Source: SZAS-103 sp038316385 (GTDB lineage: Bacteria > Pseudomonadota > Gammaproteobacteria > Xanthomonadales > Xanthomonadaceae). From it: a DNA stretch of 34,937 bases. This document shows, piece after piece, positions 8,917 through 18,700 of the stretch. Positions within the stretch are counted from its first letter, which is position 1. Each line of letters begins with the position of its first letter. Under the pieces are notes generated by a model, which worked only from the letters and a program-made list of their open reading frames with translations, was not told where the DNA came from and ran no database searches. Location of the stretch: positions 1 through 34,937 of the forward strand of contig JBBQAN010000027.1 in the NCBI GenBank assembly GCA_038316385.1, given 5' to 3'. A program made the position numbers and the translations under genes.

Positions 8917-10296
8917 GTGATCACGGGTATCGCAAAAACCGACAGCGCAACGCATGTCGATGGAACGAAGCAGCGTATCGCCGAACTGTCGAACCTCGCC
9001 GAAGATCTGCTGCATCGCGCCTGCGCGCGCGGCGCCGACCAGGCCGAACTGTCGCTGAGCGAAAGCCGCGGCTTGAACGTGATGGTACGCATGGGCGATG
9101 TGGAAACAGTGGAGTACACGCGCGACCGCGGGCTGTCGCTCACCGTCTATTTCAACCAACGCAAAGCAAGCGCGAGCACCGCCGACCTGTCGCCCTCAGG
9201 TCTGGAAGCCACGCTCGACCAGGCCTGTGCGATCGCGCGTTACACCGAGACCGATCCGATGGCCGGACTCGCCGATGCCGATCGCATGGCGACGCACTTG
9301 GACGATTACGACCGCTGGCATCCGTGGGCGCTGGAGCCCGACGCCGCGATCGCGATCGGCATCGCCTGCGAAACTGCCGGGCGCCAAGCCGATCCGCGCA
9401 TCGGCAATTCCGAAGGCGCGTCGGTAAGCACCGGCGAGAGCATCGCGGTGTACGCGAACAGCCACGGTTTTGTCGGCGGCGAACGCGGCACCAGTCACAG
9501 CATCAGTTGTTCGCTGATCGCCGGGCAGGGCGATGCGATGCAGCGCGACGACTGGTACACGACCGGCCTCGCGGCTCGCGATCTTGAGGCGCCAGAACAA
9601 GTTGGTTTGCGCGCAGCCGAGCGCGCGCTGCGCAGGCTGGATCCGCGCATGGCGCCGACCGGCAATGTACCGGTGCTGTTTTCGGCAGAAATGGCGCGCG
9701 GGTTGATCGGTCATCTGCTCGGCGCGGTCGCCGGCGGCGCGCAGTACCGCGAAGCGAGTTTCCTGCTTGGCGCAGTCGGCGAGCGTCTGTTTCCCGACTG
9801 GTTTGCACTGCGCGAACGCCCGCATCTGCAACGCGGGTTTCGATCCACAGCATTCGACGGCAACGGCGTGGCGACCGTCGAATCCAACCTAGTCACCGGC
9901 GGCGTATTGCAGCGTTACCTGCTCGATGCGTACTCGGCACGCAAGCTCGGACTGCCGACCACCGGCAATGCGGGCGGCGTGCACAACCTCGATGCGTCTA
10001 TTGGCAACGACGATTTATCGACTCTGCTACGCGGCATGGGGCGCGGGTTGTATGTCACGGAGTTGATGGGGCAGGGCGTGAATCCTGTCACTGGCGATTA
10101 TTCGCGCGGCGCATCGGGATTCTGGGTCGAGAACGGCGAACTCGCATATCCGGTAGACGAGATCACCATCGCCGGCAATCTGCGGCAGATGTTCCTCGCG
10201 CTGGAAGCGGTCGGCAGCGAGATCGATCCGCGCTCATCCGTTCGCACCGGACCAATGTTGATCGGGCAGATGACGGTGGCCGGTTCGGGCGAATGA
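8917..10296 (+). CDS. pmbA: PmbA/TldE metalloprotease subunit
   Basis: TldE (PmbA) is the partner of TldD; in the known structure it lacks the metal site and helps form the substrate channel. The product is 459 residues, close to the usual 450. Recognisable segments are RGLNVMVRMGDVETVEYTRD near residues 50-70 and the C-terminal MGQGVNPVTGDYSRGASGFW stretch typical of this family. As expected there is no HExxxH. The GTG at 8917 is chosen because AAGGA at 8905-8909 lies seven bases upstream. It is divergent from darP and separated from its partner tldD by darP, so the two subunits are probably not made from one transcript. Confidence 0.95.
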   Translation: MITGIAKTDSATHVDGTKQRIAELSNLAEDLLHRACARGADQAELSLSESRGLNVMVRMGDVETVEYTRDRGLSLTVYFNQRKASASTADLSPSGLEATLDQACAIARYTETDPMAGLADADRMATHLDDYDRWHPWALEPDAAIAIGIACETAGRQADPRIGNSEGASVSTGESIAVYANSHGFVGGERGTSHSISCSLIAGQGDAMQRDDWYTTGLAARDLEAPEQVGLRAAERALRRLDPRMAPTGNVPVLFSAEMARGLIGHLLGAVAGGAQYREASFLLGAVGERLFPDWFALRERPHLQRGFRSTAFDGNGVATVESNLVTGGVLQRYLLDAYSARKLGLPTTGNAGGVHNLDASIGNDDLSTLLRGMGRGLYVTELMGQGVNPVTGDYSRGASGFWVENGELAYPVDEITIAGNLRQMFLALEAVGSEIDPRSSVRTGPMLIGQMTVAGSGE

Positions 10297-10408
10297 TTGC
10301 GTTCAACAGTCTGAAATCAATAACGTGAAATCGGTAGCGTGCGGGAGTAGTCTTCGTACCGCCGCAACCGCGCGCTTCACTACTACCACACACCAGGGAG
10401 AGCCACGC

Positions 10409-10744
10409 ATGAGCGATGTGACGCAGGAACAGAGAACGATGGCCATGCTGGCCCATTTGCTGGGTATCATTGCAGGTTTTGTCGCGCCGCTGATCATCTG
10501 GTTGATCAACAAGGACAAGACCGATCAGGCGTTCGTCATAGATCAGTCGAAAGAAGCGTTGAATTTCCAGATCACTTTGGCGATCGGGTACATCGCCTCG
10601 TCACTACTGATGTTTGTCCTGATCGGGTTCCTTTTGGTTCCCCTGCTTATCATTGCCAACATCATTCTGTCCATCATGGCCGGCATGAAAGCGAACGAAG
10701 GCGTGGAATACCGCTATCCGTTCACGCTGCGATTGATCAAGTAA
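10409..10744 (+). CDS. DUF4870 small membrane protein, copy 1
   Basis: Small inner-membrane protein of 111 residues with no known biochemical role. It starts at ATG 10409 behind a strong AGGGAG site (about 10395-10400). The layout is typical of DUF4870: an N-terminal MAMLAHLLGIIAGFVAPLII helix, a polar linker DQSKEALNFQ, then hydrophobic segments around residues 50-90. It ends in NEGVEYRYPFTLRLIK. The neighbour at 10801 is a clear paralogue with nearly the same C-terminus, so this is a tandem duplication. An intrinsic terminator sits directly after the stop. Confidence 0.85.
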   Translation: MSDVTQEQRTMAMLAHLLGIIAGFVAPLIIWLINKDKTDQAFVIDQSKEALNFQITLAIGYIASSLLMFVLIGFLLVPLLIIANIILSIMAGMKANEGVEYRYPFTLRLIK

Positions 10745-10751
10745 GCTTGCC

Positions 10752-10790
10752 GATCCGTCCGCGAAAATCGCGGGCGGATCGTTTTCATTT
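10752..10790 (+). terminator. Intrinsic terminator between the two DUF4870 genes
   Basis: A 12-bp stem is formed by GATCCGTCCGCG (10752-10763) and CGCGGGCGGATC (10769-10780), with one G-T pair and an AAAAT loop. It is followed by the T-rich run GTTTTCATTT. It begins 7 bp after the first DUF4870 stop and ends only 10 bp before the GTG start of the second copy. It therefore either separates the two units or lets the second be expressed only by read-through. Confidence 0.85.
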
Positions 10791-10800
10791 TGGAGTATTT

Positions 10801-11265
10801 GTGAGTCAACCTGAAGATCAAGTCGATTCCATTTCGGCGTCGCCGACAGTGATTTCCCCAACGTCGATCGAAACGGCGGAACATGCCGGTATCAGCGGCG
10901 ACGAACGCCAGTGGGCGATGATCGCGCATCTGTCCGCGCTTCTCGGCTACATCCTCACATCCGGCTGGGCCGGCAGCGCGGGCGGGTTCCTCGGCCCGCT
11001 GATCGTGTGGCTGATCAAGAAAGACACAATGCCTTTCGTAGATCAGCAAGCGAAGGAAGCACTGAACTTCAGCATCACCATCTGCATCGCGTTCGCGGTG
11101 CTGTGGACAGTGACGATCATGACCTTCCTGATCGGCGCGATCGTCACCTTGCCGTTGATGCTGATCGTCGGCCTGTATGCATTGGTCTATACGATCATCG
11201 CCTCGATGAAGGCATACGAAGGCGTGGCTTACCGTTATCCGCTGGCCTTGCGCTTGATCAAGTAA
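10801..11265 (+). CDS. DUF4870 small membrane protein, copy 2
   Basis: Paralogue of the preceding gene, 154 residues, starting at GTG 10801 behind TGGAG (10791-10795). It has an extra polar N-terminus of about 30 residues (serine, threonine and acidic) before the shared ERQWAMIAHLSALLGYI helix. The middle shares VDQQAKEALNFSI with copy 1, followed by two long hydrophobic stretches (about residues 95-140), and the end reads YEGVAYRYPLALRLIK. Function is unknown; these proteins are predicted inner-membrane proteins. No promoter could be picked out in the very short space after the upstream terminator, so its expression mode is open. Confidence 0.85.
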   Translation: MSQPEDQVDSISASPTVISPTSIETAEHAGISGDERQWAMIAHLSALLGYILTSGWAGSAGGFLGPLIVWLIKKDTMPFVDQQAKEALNFSITICIAFAVLWTVTIMTFLIGAIVTLPLMLIVGLYALVYTIIASMKAYEGVAYRYPLALRLIK

Positions 11266-11363
11266 GTTTCAGGCAACCGTCGCTTCGCGCCCTCGTTGTC
11301 AACCACGACGATGCCGACACGTTTTTGCTGCATGGGCGATGCCCGATTCGGTGCGGAGCAATC

Positions 11364-12830
11364 ATGGTCAGCAATCGCAATGCCGATGCGGCGTCGGCCG
11401 CCAATCGCTTCGGCCTCGGCGCAAAGCCGGGCACACTCGATGCAATGCACGATCCGCGCGGCGCACTCATCGAGCAGGTTCGCGCGCCGTTGCCGAATAC
11501 TGCCGCATTTTCCGCATTGATCAGCAGCGCCGGATTCCTCGCTGCCGAAATCCGTTATCGGTCGGATCGGCGCGCACGCAAACACGCGCGCGAGGCCGCC
11601 AACAATCCCGCCGGCACCGATCAGATCAAGGCAGCGGTCGGCGGCTTCCGCAAGCAATTCGGCTATCAGTTGCTTGCCGAAGGAACCGCCCGCTGGCAGG
11701 TCGCGCTGGCTGCGCCGATTGGTTTCGACGAACGATTGGTGCGGTTCTGGAGCAACCATTTCGCGGTGTCGATCGACAAGCGACAGGCGCTGCTGTACGC
11801 CGCGCCGATGGAGCGCGAAGTAATCCGCCCGCTCGCATTCGGGCGCTTCCAGGATTTGCTGCTGGGCGTCGAAACGCATCCGGCGATGCTGCGTTACCTG
11901 GACAATGCGAAATCGATCGGCCCGGATTCGCGTTATGGCGAACGCGTCGCCCAGCGATTCGGCGGCGTTGGCGCGCAGCCCAAGCGCAAGTCCGGTCTCA
12001 ACGAAAACCTGGCGCGCGAAATTCTCGAACTACATACGCTCGGCGTTGACGGCGGATACACCCAGGCCGACGTGACCGAGTTCGCACGCGCGATTACCGG
12101 CTGGAGCCTGCGCGATCAGCGCGTTGATCGTTTCGGCGGCACGACCAGCAATGCCTCGAGCCAGACCGGGTTCGTGTTTCGCGACACCGCACACGAACCC
12201 CGCGCACGCACCATCCTCGGCAGGCGTTACGCAGAAGGCGGCATGGAGCAGGGCCGTCGCGTGCTCACCGATCTTGCGATGCATCCAGCGACAGCGAAAC
12301 ATCTGTCGTTCAAGCTTGCACGCCATTTTGTCGCCGATCAGCCGCCGCCGAAATTGGTGCAGAGGATGGCGGCGACCTACATGGGGAGCGGCGGCAATCT
12401 CTCGGCGTTGTACCTGACGATGCTGAAAAGCGATGAAGCATGGGCGGCGGATGCGCGCAAGTTCCGCGCGCCCGATGATTTTCTGGTCGCCTCGCTGCGC
12501 GCTCTTGGCATCCAAGAAATACCGGATGTACGCAAGGTCGCCGGCATGCTGTCGCGCCTTGGCCGCCCCGATTTCATGCCGCGTTCGCCCGCCGGATTCG
12601 CCGACACCGCCGATGCATGGATCGGCCCCAATGCGTTGTGGAAACGCATCCAGACCGCAGAGGAACTTGCTGCGCGCGCACCGCGTTCGCTGACGCCCGC
12701 GCAGGTCGCGCGCGATGCGCTGGGATCACGGCTGCATGCATCGACAGCGCAAGCCATCGCGCGCGCCGAGTCACCAAAGCAAGCGCTGAGTTTGCTGCTC
12801 GCCAGCCCTGATTTTCAGTGGAGGATCTGA
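11364..12830 (+). CDS. DUF1800 family protein
   Basis: Product of 488 residues from ATG 11364, with GGAG at 11355-11358 as ribosome site. It matches the DUF1800 family by the N-terminal AANRFGLGAKPG block, the FWSNHFAVS motif (about residues 128-136), and LNENLAREILELHTLGVDGG followed by YTQADVTEFARAITGW. The function of DUF1800 is not established. The family is almost always encoded just before a DUF1501 gene, as here: the next ATG is one base after this stop. No convincing signal peptide is visible, whereas the partner carries one. The two are clearly co-transcribed. Confidence 0.9.
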   Translation: MVSNRNADAASAANRFGLGAKPGTLDAMHDPRGALIEQVRAPLPNTAAFSALISSAGFLAAEIRYRSDRRARKHAREAANNPAGTDQIKAAVGGFRKQFGYQLLAEGTARWQVALAAPIGFDERLVRFWSNHFAVSIDKRQALLYAAPMEREVIRPLAFGRFQDLLLGVETHPAMLRYLDNAKSIGPDSRYGERVAQRFGGVGAQPKRKSGLNENLAREILELHTLGVDGGYTQADVTEFARAITGWSLRDQRVDRFGGTTSNASSQTGFVFRDTAHEPRARTILGRRYAEGGMEQGRRVLTDLAMHPATAKHLSFKLARHFVADQPPPKLVQRMAATYMGSGGNLSALYLTMLKSDEAWAADARKFRAPDDFLVASLRALGIQEIPDVRKVAGMLSRLGRPDFMPRSPAGFADTADAWIGPNALWKRIQTAEELAARAPRSLTPAQVARDALGSRLHASTAQAIARAESPKQALSLLLASPDFQWRI

Positions 12831-12831
12831 C

Positions 12832-14087
12832 ATGACCACGCGTCGCGAATTGCTCAAGGCGATGACCGCGAGTGCGGTCACGCTGACCCTGTGGCCGCGG
12901 CTGGCGTGGTCGACTTCAAGCATCGGATCGCAGCCGTTATTACTGGTCGTCATGCTGCGCGGTGGGCTCGATGGCCTGCATGCGCTGCCGCCTATCGGCG
13001 ACAACTCATGGGGCGGATTGCGCGGCGCGTTGCCATTCGCGCCCGGCGACAACACCTCGAAACCATTGCCGCTGGATCGCAATTTTGCGTTGCATCCGTC
13101 GATGCCGTATGCCGCACAGCTTTATCGGCAAAATGCATTTCTCCCGATTGTCGCGGTCGCGCCGCCGTACCAGGGACGCTCGCATTTCGAGGCGCAGGAT
13201 TGCGTCGAGAACGGCAGCGCGCGCCCGAACGGCGCGCAAGACGGATGGATGAACCGTTGTGTCGCCAACATGCGTGGCGAGGAAGGGCTGGCGATCGCCA
13301 CCGCGATGCCGCTGATCATGCGCGGCCCCGCGAAGATCAGCACCTGGTCACCACCACTGCCGACGAGCATCGATCCAAATCTGCTGCATCGGCTCGATAC
13401 GTTGTACGCGGAAGATCCGCAACTTGCTGAAGCGTATTCGCGCGCGGTTGCGGATTCGCACGACGATATGGCAACGAATGCAGACGCGACGATGACCGTA
13501 ACCCAGACGAATACCAGCAAAACCGACCAGAAAGCCATGCAGGGCAGGGCATACGGCGCAGGTGGATTGCCGGATATGATGGCCGCAGCCGGCAAGTTCA
13601 TGGTGCGATCCGACGGCCCACAGATCGCGTTCGTCGAGGACACCGGCTGGGACACGCACGCTGCGGAGGTCGCAACGTTGCAACGCAAGCTCGGCCGCTT
13701 GACGCGGGGTTGAGGAACTACCACGAAGCCATGAGCGTCGCTTGGGATCGCACAGTGGTCATGATCGTCACCGAATTCGGACGCACCGCAAAGATCAATG
13801 GCACCGGCGGCACCGATCACGGAACCGGCGGAGTTGCGTTCCTCGCGGGTGGTGCGGTCGCGGGCGGACGCGTGGCTGGGCAGTGGCCGGGTATTTCGTC
13901 GCAGGATCTCAACGAAGGTCGTGACGTGCGTGCGACGACCGACATGCGTGCGTTGTTCAAGGGGGTGCTGGCGGGGCATCTGCTGGTGCCCGCGAGCGCG
14001 CTCCATACACGGGTGTTTCCGGATAGCGCGACGGTGCGGTCGATGGGTGGGTTGTTGCGCAGTACGCGCTCGGTTGCCGCGATTTGA
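12832..14087 (+). pseudogene. DUF1501 family protein, interrupted by a one-base frameshift near 13701
   Basis: DUF1501 proteins are predicted exported, sulfatase-like proteins of unknown role that pair with DUF1800. Translation starts at ATG 12832 behind GGAGG and opens with a twin-arginine-like TTRRELLKA followed by a hydrophobic stretch ending near AWS. The first frame stops at 13713 after 293 residues (GRLTRG). The family sequence continues in another frame as GLRNYHEAMSVAWDRTVVMI to the stop at 14087, including VTEFGRTAKINGTGG and TDHGTGGVAF. Restoring one G in TTGACGCGGGG near 13700 would give LDAGLRNYH, the expected join, for a product of about 418 residues. So one base seems to be missing. 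Either the gene is recently inactivated or the base is an assembly error; both halves keep intact family motifs, which favours something recent. Confidence 0.85.
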
Positions 14088-14395
14088 TCTTGATCGGCAG
14101 CTTTGTGCCGGGTCTTTTGAAAAACTCCAACCCTTGGTAAGAACCCCGAAAACGCTTCGGTTTCAGCGGAATTTTGTTCTTCTGCCTGTGGAATACGCAG
14201 ATGGCACGAGAGGCCATGCCTGTTTGTGGGGTGCTTTCGGAGTCGCAGGCTGGACGGCGCAAGGCGACTTCAACTTCGATTCGAACACCTTCGCCGTTAC
14301 ATGCGTCAAGACCTGGCTGATGGAAGCGTGATTCGCATATTTTGACCGTTGCAGCGCCGTGTCGGCGATTTCAAGCCATCGCCTCCAGCTCGTTT
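14088..14395. other. 308-bp convergent intergenic region
   Basis: This lies between the stops of the DUF1501 gene (plus) and the TIGR03032-like gene (minus). A plus frame is open across 13798-14331, but its first part is an alternative reading of DUF1501 and the rest has no start or recognisable domain. I see no strong hairpin followed by a T-run on either strand. The sequence is less GC-rich than the flanking genes. It may be a gene remnant or an intergenic repeat, which cannot be decided here. Confidence 0.5.
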
Positions 14396-15643
14396 TCACA
14401 CTGAACCTTGCCCTGCTGGGAACTCGGCCTCAAAGGTGATCAGGTCGCGGATCTCCGGCGTGCGCAGTCCGACCATCATCGGGTTGCGGACGTTGGGCAG
14501 GAAGCAGATGTCGAACAGTTCGGTGATGTCGCCGTCGAAACGGATCCACTGCTCGACATCGCCGCTGGTGAGCGAGACCAGTTGGACGCCGCACCAAGGA
14601 TCGACGTCGCGCTTGCTCAGTTCGGTATCGAGTTGCAGGCCTTCGAACCGTTGGTTGCGTGGCTTGGATAAGCCCACCGCCGCGGTGTTGCCGTGGATCG
14701 ACAGCCCGCGCGGGAAGCCTGGCAGGAACACCAGCGGTACGAACTTCTTCGTGGTGAAATCGACCCAGCCCAAGTGCCCGGTGCCGGCATTGAGCAGCCA
14801 CAGCTTGCCGTTCGCCCAGCGCGGCGAGTGCGGCATCGACAGGCCATCGCAGACGATCTCGTTGGTGTCGATGTCGATCACCACCCCGCCATCTTTGCGG
14901 CGGTCGCGCCAGCCATCGACCGCATCCGACTTGCACACCGCGGTGACGTACTTCGGCGCGCCATCGACCATCGCCAGGCCGTTGAGATGGCAGCGGTCCT
15001 CAGGTGCGAGTTTGCTGATGAAGTCCGGTTTCCAGATCGCCTTGAAGCTGTGGGTCAGGCTGAGCTCGGCGAGGCACGAATACCTGGTGTTGATGAAGAC
15101 GACCTTGCCATCCTTGCGGATGCCGAGTTCGTGGATATCGAGATCGCCGATCGTCTGCGCATTGCGCGGCACGTAGCACTTGTCGAATTGACCGTGGATG
15201 ACCTCGTTGGAACGCAACACATTCTCGAAGCGCCACAACTGATACAGGCCACCGAGATAGATGCGCTGCGCATTGCCGACAATGCCCATCGCGCGCTCGA
15301 AGATGCGCTCGAAGAATGAGACGCGACCGGCCTTGTCGCTGCCGACCAGATACACGCGCCCAGTCTGGTAGGAGGTGATCGCGAGCGACACGCCGTAACC
15401 GGCGAGCCATCCGGCGAGACCGCGCGAGCAACTCTTCTCGACCTTGAGGTTGAGCAGATTGAGCGGCGGCTTGGTTGCCGCTGCGTCTGGCGCAGGCGCT
15501 GGAACGGGCGCGTCTGGCGCTGTCGTAGCGGCTTCGGCAAGAGCTGACTCGCCCGCGTTGACAGCCTCCAGCACGGTTCCACTCTCGTTCTTGTCGCTGG
15601 TGTCGTGGATGCCGGCGTCGGATGTCTTTTCGTTGCTTGCCAT
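14396..15643 (-). CDS. TIGR03032-like protein of unknown function
   Basis: Product of 415 residues from ATG 15643, chosen because GAGG lies six bases upstream; an earlier in-frame start at 15691 has no such support. Residues 1-60 form a low-complexity linker rich in Ala, Pro, Glu and Asp. From about residue 66 the sequence resembles the TIGR03032 family: GLAGWLAGYGVSLAITSYQT, RAMGIVGNAQRIYLGGLYQL, NTRYSCLAELS, HLNGLAMVDGAPKYVTAV, then GLSMPHSPRWANGKLWLLNA and FLPGFPRGLSIHGN. The repeated aromatic/GG strands suggest a beta-propeller. No signal peptide is seen. It lies 134 bp downstream of the autotransporter and is cut off from it by a terminator. The family name is from recognition only; no function is assigned. 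Confidence 0.7.
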   Translation of the reverse strand: MASNEKTSDAGIHDTSDKNESGTVLEAVNAGESALAEAATTAPDAPVPAPAPDAAATKPPLNLLNLKVEKSCSRGLAGWLAGYGVSLAITSYQTGRVYLVGSDKAGRVSFFERIFERAMGIVGNAQRIYLGGLYQLWRFENVLRSNEVIHGQFDKCYVPRNAQTIGDLDIHELGIRKDGKVVFINTRYSCLAELSLTHSFKAIWKPDFISKLAPEDRCHLNGLAMVDGAPKYVTAVCKSDAVDGWRDRRKDGGVVIDIDTNEIVCDGLSMPHSPRWANGKLWLLNAGTGHLGWVDFTTKKFVPLVFLPGFPRGLSIHGNTAAVGLSKPRNQRFEGLQLDTELSKRDVDPWCGVQLVSLTSGDVEQWIRFDGDITELFDICFLPNVRNPMMVGLRTPEIRDLITFEAEFPAGQGSV

Positions 15644-15723
15644 ATGTTCCTCACCATCCGGCGTTTGTCGTGAACGCAATCTTGTCCTCATCCCATCATG
15701 AACAGTACGCCACCTCGCTTGCC

Positions 15724-15761
15724 TTTAAAAAAAGAGACCCGGCGGTCTGGGCCGCCGGGCC
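15724..15761 (-). terminator. Intrinsic terminator of the autotransporter gene
   Basis: Read on the minus strand, CCCGGCGG and CCGCCGGG (plus positions 15752-15759 and 15738-15745) form an 8-bp GC stem with a six-base loop. It is followed by TCTC and seven T residues (plus A-run 15727-15733). It sits about 20 bp past the autotransporter stop and upstream of the TIGR03032-like gene, so that gene needs its own promoter or read-through. Confidence 0.9.
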
Positions 15762-15777
15762 TCCCCTACACACACAC

Positions 15778-18700
15778 TCACCAGCTATAACGCAGCCCGA
15801 AGTGTCCGCCGACAACGCTGTTCAGGGCGCCGCCGTCCTGCCAGTTCACGCCGCCGAACACCGATAGTTTGCCGGTATGCATCGCCAGACCGCCTTCGAC
15901 CAGCGCGCTCGTGCCTTTGGTGCTGGTCGATCCTGAGAACGTATTGTTGATCGTGAAACCGTTGTCGCCATCGAACTCGCGCACCGCGCTCGCCGAGGCG
16001 TACGGCGTCCAAGTCATCTTGCCCGAGACGATGTCGTCGCTGAGCAACACACCGGCGCGGCCGCGTGATGACGTGCCACCCCTCGGCGTGAAGCCGGCCA
16101 AGGCGCCCGTGAGGGTGTCAACATGGTTCACCGTGGTGTGGGTGTACTGCAGCTGCGGCACCAGCTTGAGGCCATCGCCCAGCGTCCACGACCATCCCAG
16201 TTCGCCGTTGAACGCATCGGCCTTGCCGGTTGCGCGCGATTCGCCGACGACCGAATCAAGCCGTGCATCGAAACTCATTTCACGGTATGACGCATCGAGA
16301 TAGAAACCGCCCGATGCGATCCAGGTGGCGTACACGCCCTTGGTATCGGCGGTGATCTTGTTCTGACCGACCACACCCGCACCGTCGAGATGCTGGCTGG
16401 CCTGCGCCTTGCCGAGCAGCAGGCCGACGCTGAAGCCGTCGGCGATTCCGAAGTCCACGCCCAATTCCTGACCGGAGTTGTGCTGGTCGAACGCGACGTT
16501 GCCACCCTGGCCGAAGTTGTTGGCGATGTAGGTCGGATGGAATGTGCCGCTGTCGGAGAACGCACGCGCCCATGCTCCAGCGCCGCCACGCGGCTGCGAA
16601 TCGAGCACGCCCATGCGCTCGCGCCAAGTGCCGACTTCGCTGCTCATCAGGCTTTGCACCCCGGGTGCGAATGCGGCAGCGAGCGAGCCGGAGTCGGTGA
16701 GTCCGGTGACCGCGACACCGAGCGCGAACACGTCGGGGTGGGCATTGCTCGCGTCGATGACACTGTTCAAGCTCACGCCTTGGACGACGAGGAAACTCTT
16801 GTTGGTGTTGAAGTGCACATCGCCGAGTACGAACGATCCGGCTGTGGAATTGCCGGTGACATCCGCCACTGTCACCGAACTCATGGCAGTGGTCGGCAAG
16901 GTGAGCAGGTTCACGTCCACCGTCGCCACACTGCCTGCCGCGACATTACCGACGACGTGCAGCTTGTCGCTGGCATTGTGCAGGGCATCCACGTCCACGC
17001 CGAGCGTGCCGCTGCCTGCCCAGTTGCCGGCGACCGTGAGGTTGTCGCCGGTGAGGCCGTTGCGGAACTCGACGCTACCGGTGTTGGTGAACGAATTCGG
17101 GTTGGCTGCACCCATATTGATGAGGTTAGCGCCGGAAGCCGTGATCGCGCCGCTATTTGCAAACGTGTTACCCAACGCGTCGAAACTGCCCAGCGTCAAA
17201 GATGAGTTGTGCAGGTTGATCGTGCCGATGTTGCTGATCGTGTCGTCGCCAGCACCGAAGTCCGTCGATGTACCGACCACGTTCCAGATGCCGCTGGTCT
17301 TGATGTTCAAGATGTCGTCGCCGTCGCCGGTGACGATCGCGCCGGTAATCGAACCCGTGTTGACGATCGTGGCTGTCGAACCGTCGGAAGACGAAACGGC
17401 GATCCGCGCACCATCACCATAAGCACCCATGGCGCCGCTGTTGGTCAGTACGTTGTCACCGTTAGAAATCATCGACACTGCTGTAGCTGTTGCCCCGGTG
17501 CCGTAAGCGGCCGCGGCAATCGTCCCGCTGTTGTCGATCTGGATGCCGTCATCCTTCCAGCCGGTCGCTTCGATGCCGATGGCCTTGGCGGTAGTGGCGC
17601 CCGTGGCCTTGACCAGGAGGCTGCCCTGGTTGTCGACGGTAACCGCCATGTTGCCGGTGTCGGTATTGCCATAGGCGCCGGCGATGAACGCGCCACTTGC
17701 ACTGGCAACGCCGCCGGTCGCCACGGCACTGATGCTGCCGCTGTTCTGCAGCGTCGCGTCACCGTAGAGGCTGTTGTTCAATGCGCCAATAGCGCGTGCA
17801 GTATCCGCATCGACGACCGCGCTGATGTGCCCGCTGTTAGTAATGCCCGAGTTGAACGCTCCGAGAACCGTGGTGCCATAGGCGTAACCAGTGCCGCCGT
17901 GTGCAGTTGCAACCGCCGTGAGCGCGCCGCTGTTGTGCAGTAACGCACTGTAAGCACCCATGGCGCCGCTGTTCGTCAGTACGCTGTCACCTTGAGAGAT
18001 CATCGACACCGCTGTAGCCGATGCCCCCGTGCCGTAGGCGGCCGCGCTGATCGTCCCGATGTTGTCGATCTGGATACCGTCATCCTTCCAGCCGGTCGCT
18101 TCGATGCCGATGGCCTTGGCGGTGGTGGCGCCCGTTGCCTTGGCCAGTAGGCTGCCCTGGTTGTCGACGGTAACCGCCATGTTGCCGGTGTTGGTATTGC
18201 CGTAAGCGCCGGCGATGAACACGCCGCTGGCACTGACGACATCGCCGGTCGCCACGGCGTTGATGCTGCCGCTGTTTTGCACCGTCGCGTAACCGTAGAG
18301 GCTGTTGTTCAATGCGCCAACGGCGCGCGCAGTATCCGCATCGACGACCGCGCTGATGTGCCCGCTGTTGGTAATGCCCGAGTTGAACGCTCCGAGAACC
18401 GTGGCGCCATAGGCGTAGCCGGTGCCACCGTGCGCAGCCGCAACAGCCGAGATCTCGCCGCTGTTGTCCAGTGTCGCCACGCCGCCGTTGGCGGTCAACG
18501 TGCCTGGGTACTGGCAGGTGCCGCTGCTGCAGTCAACGGAATACAGTTGGCGAAGCGCAACCATGTAGGTACCAACCGCCTGTGCAGTGCCGTAATCGGC
18601 CGTGGACGTCGACGCAATGGTCCCGCTGTTGGAGGTGGAAGCAACGACCACTGCACTTGGATCGGTGGTTATGTCGCGCACGTAGGTGCCGAATGACGTG

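Noticed and set aside
10911..11363. Upstream extension of the DUF1800 gene
   Set aside because: It runs through the second DUF4870 gene in another frame; the ATG at 11364 has a good ribosome site.
17421..18471. Repeats considered as a CRISPR array or mobile element
   Set aside because: The repeats are long, in frame and within a coding passenger, with no short-repeat/spacer pattern and no cas or transposase genes.
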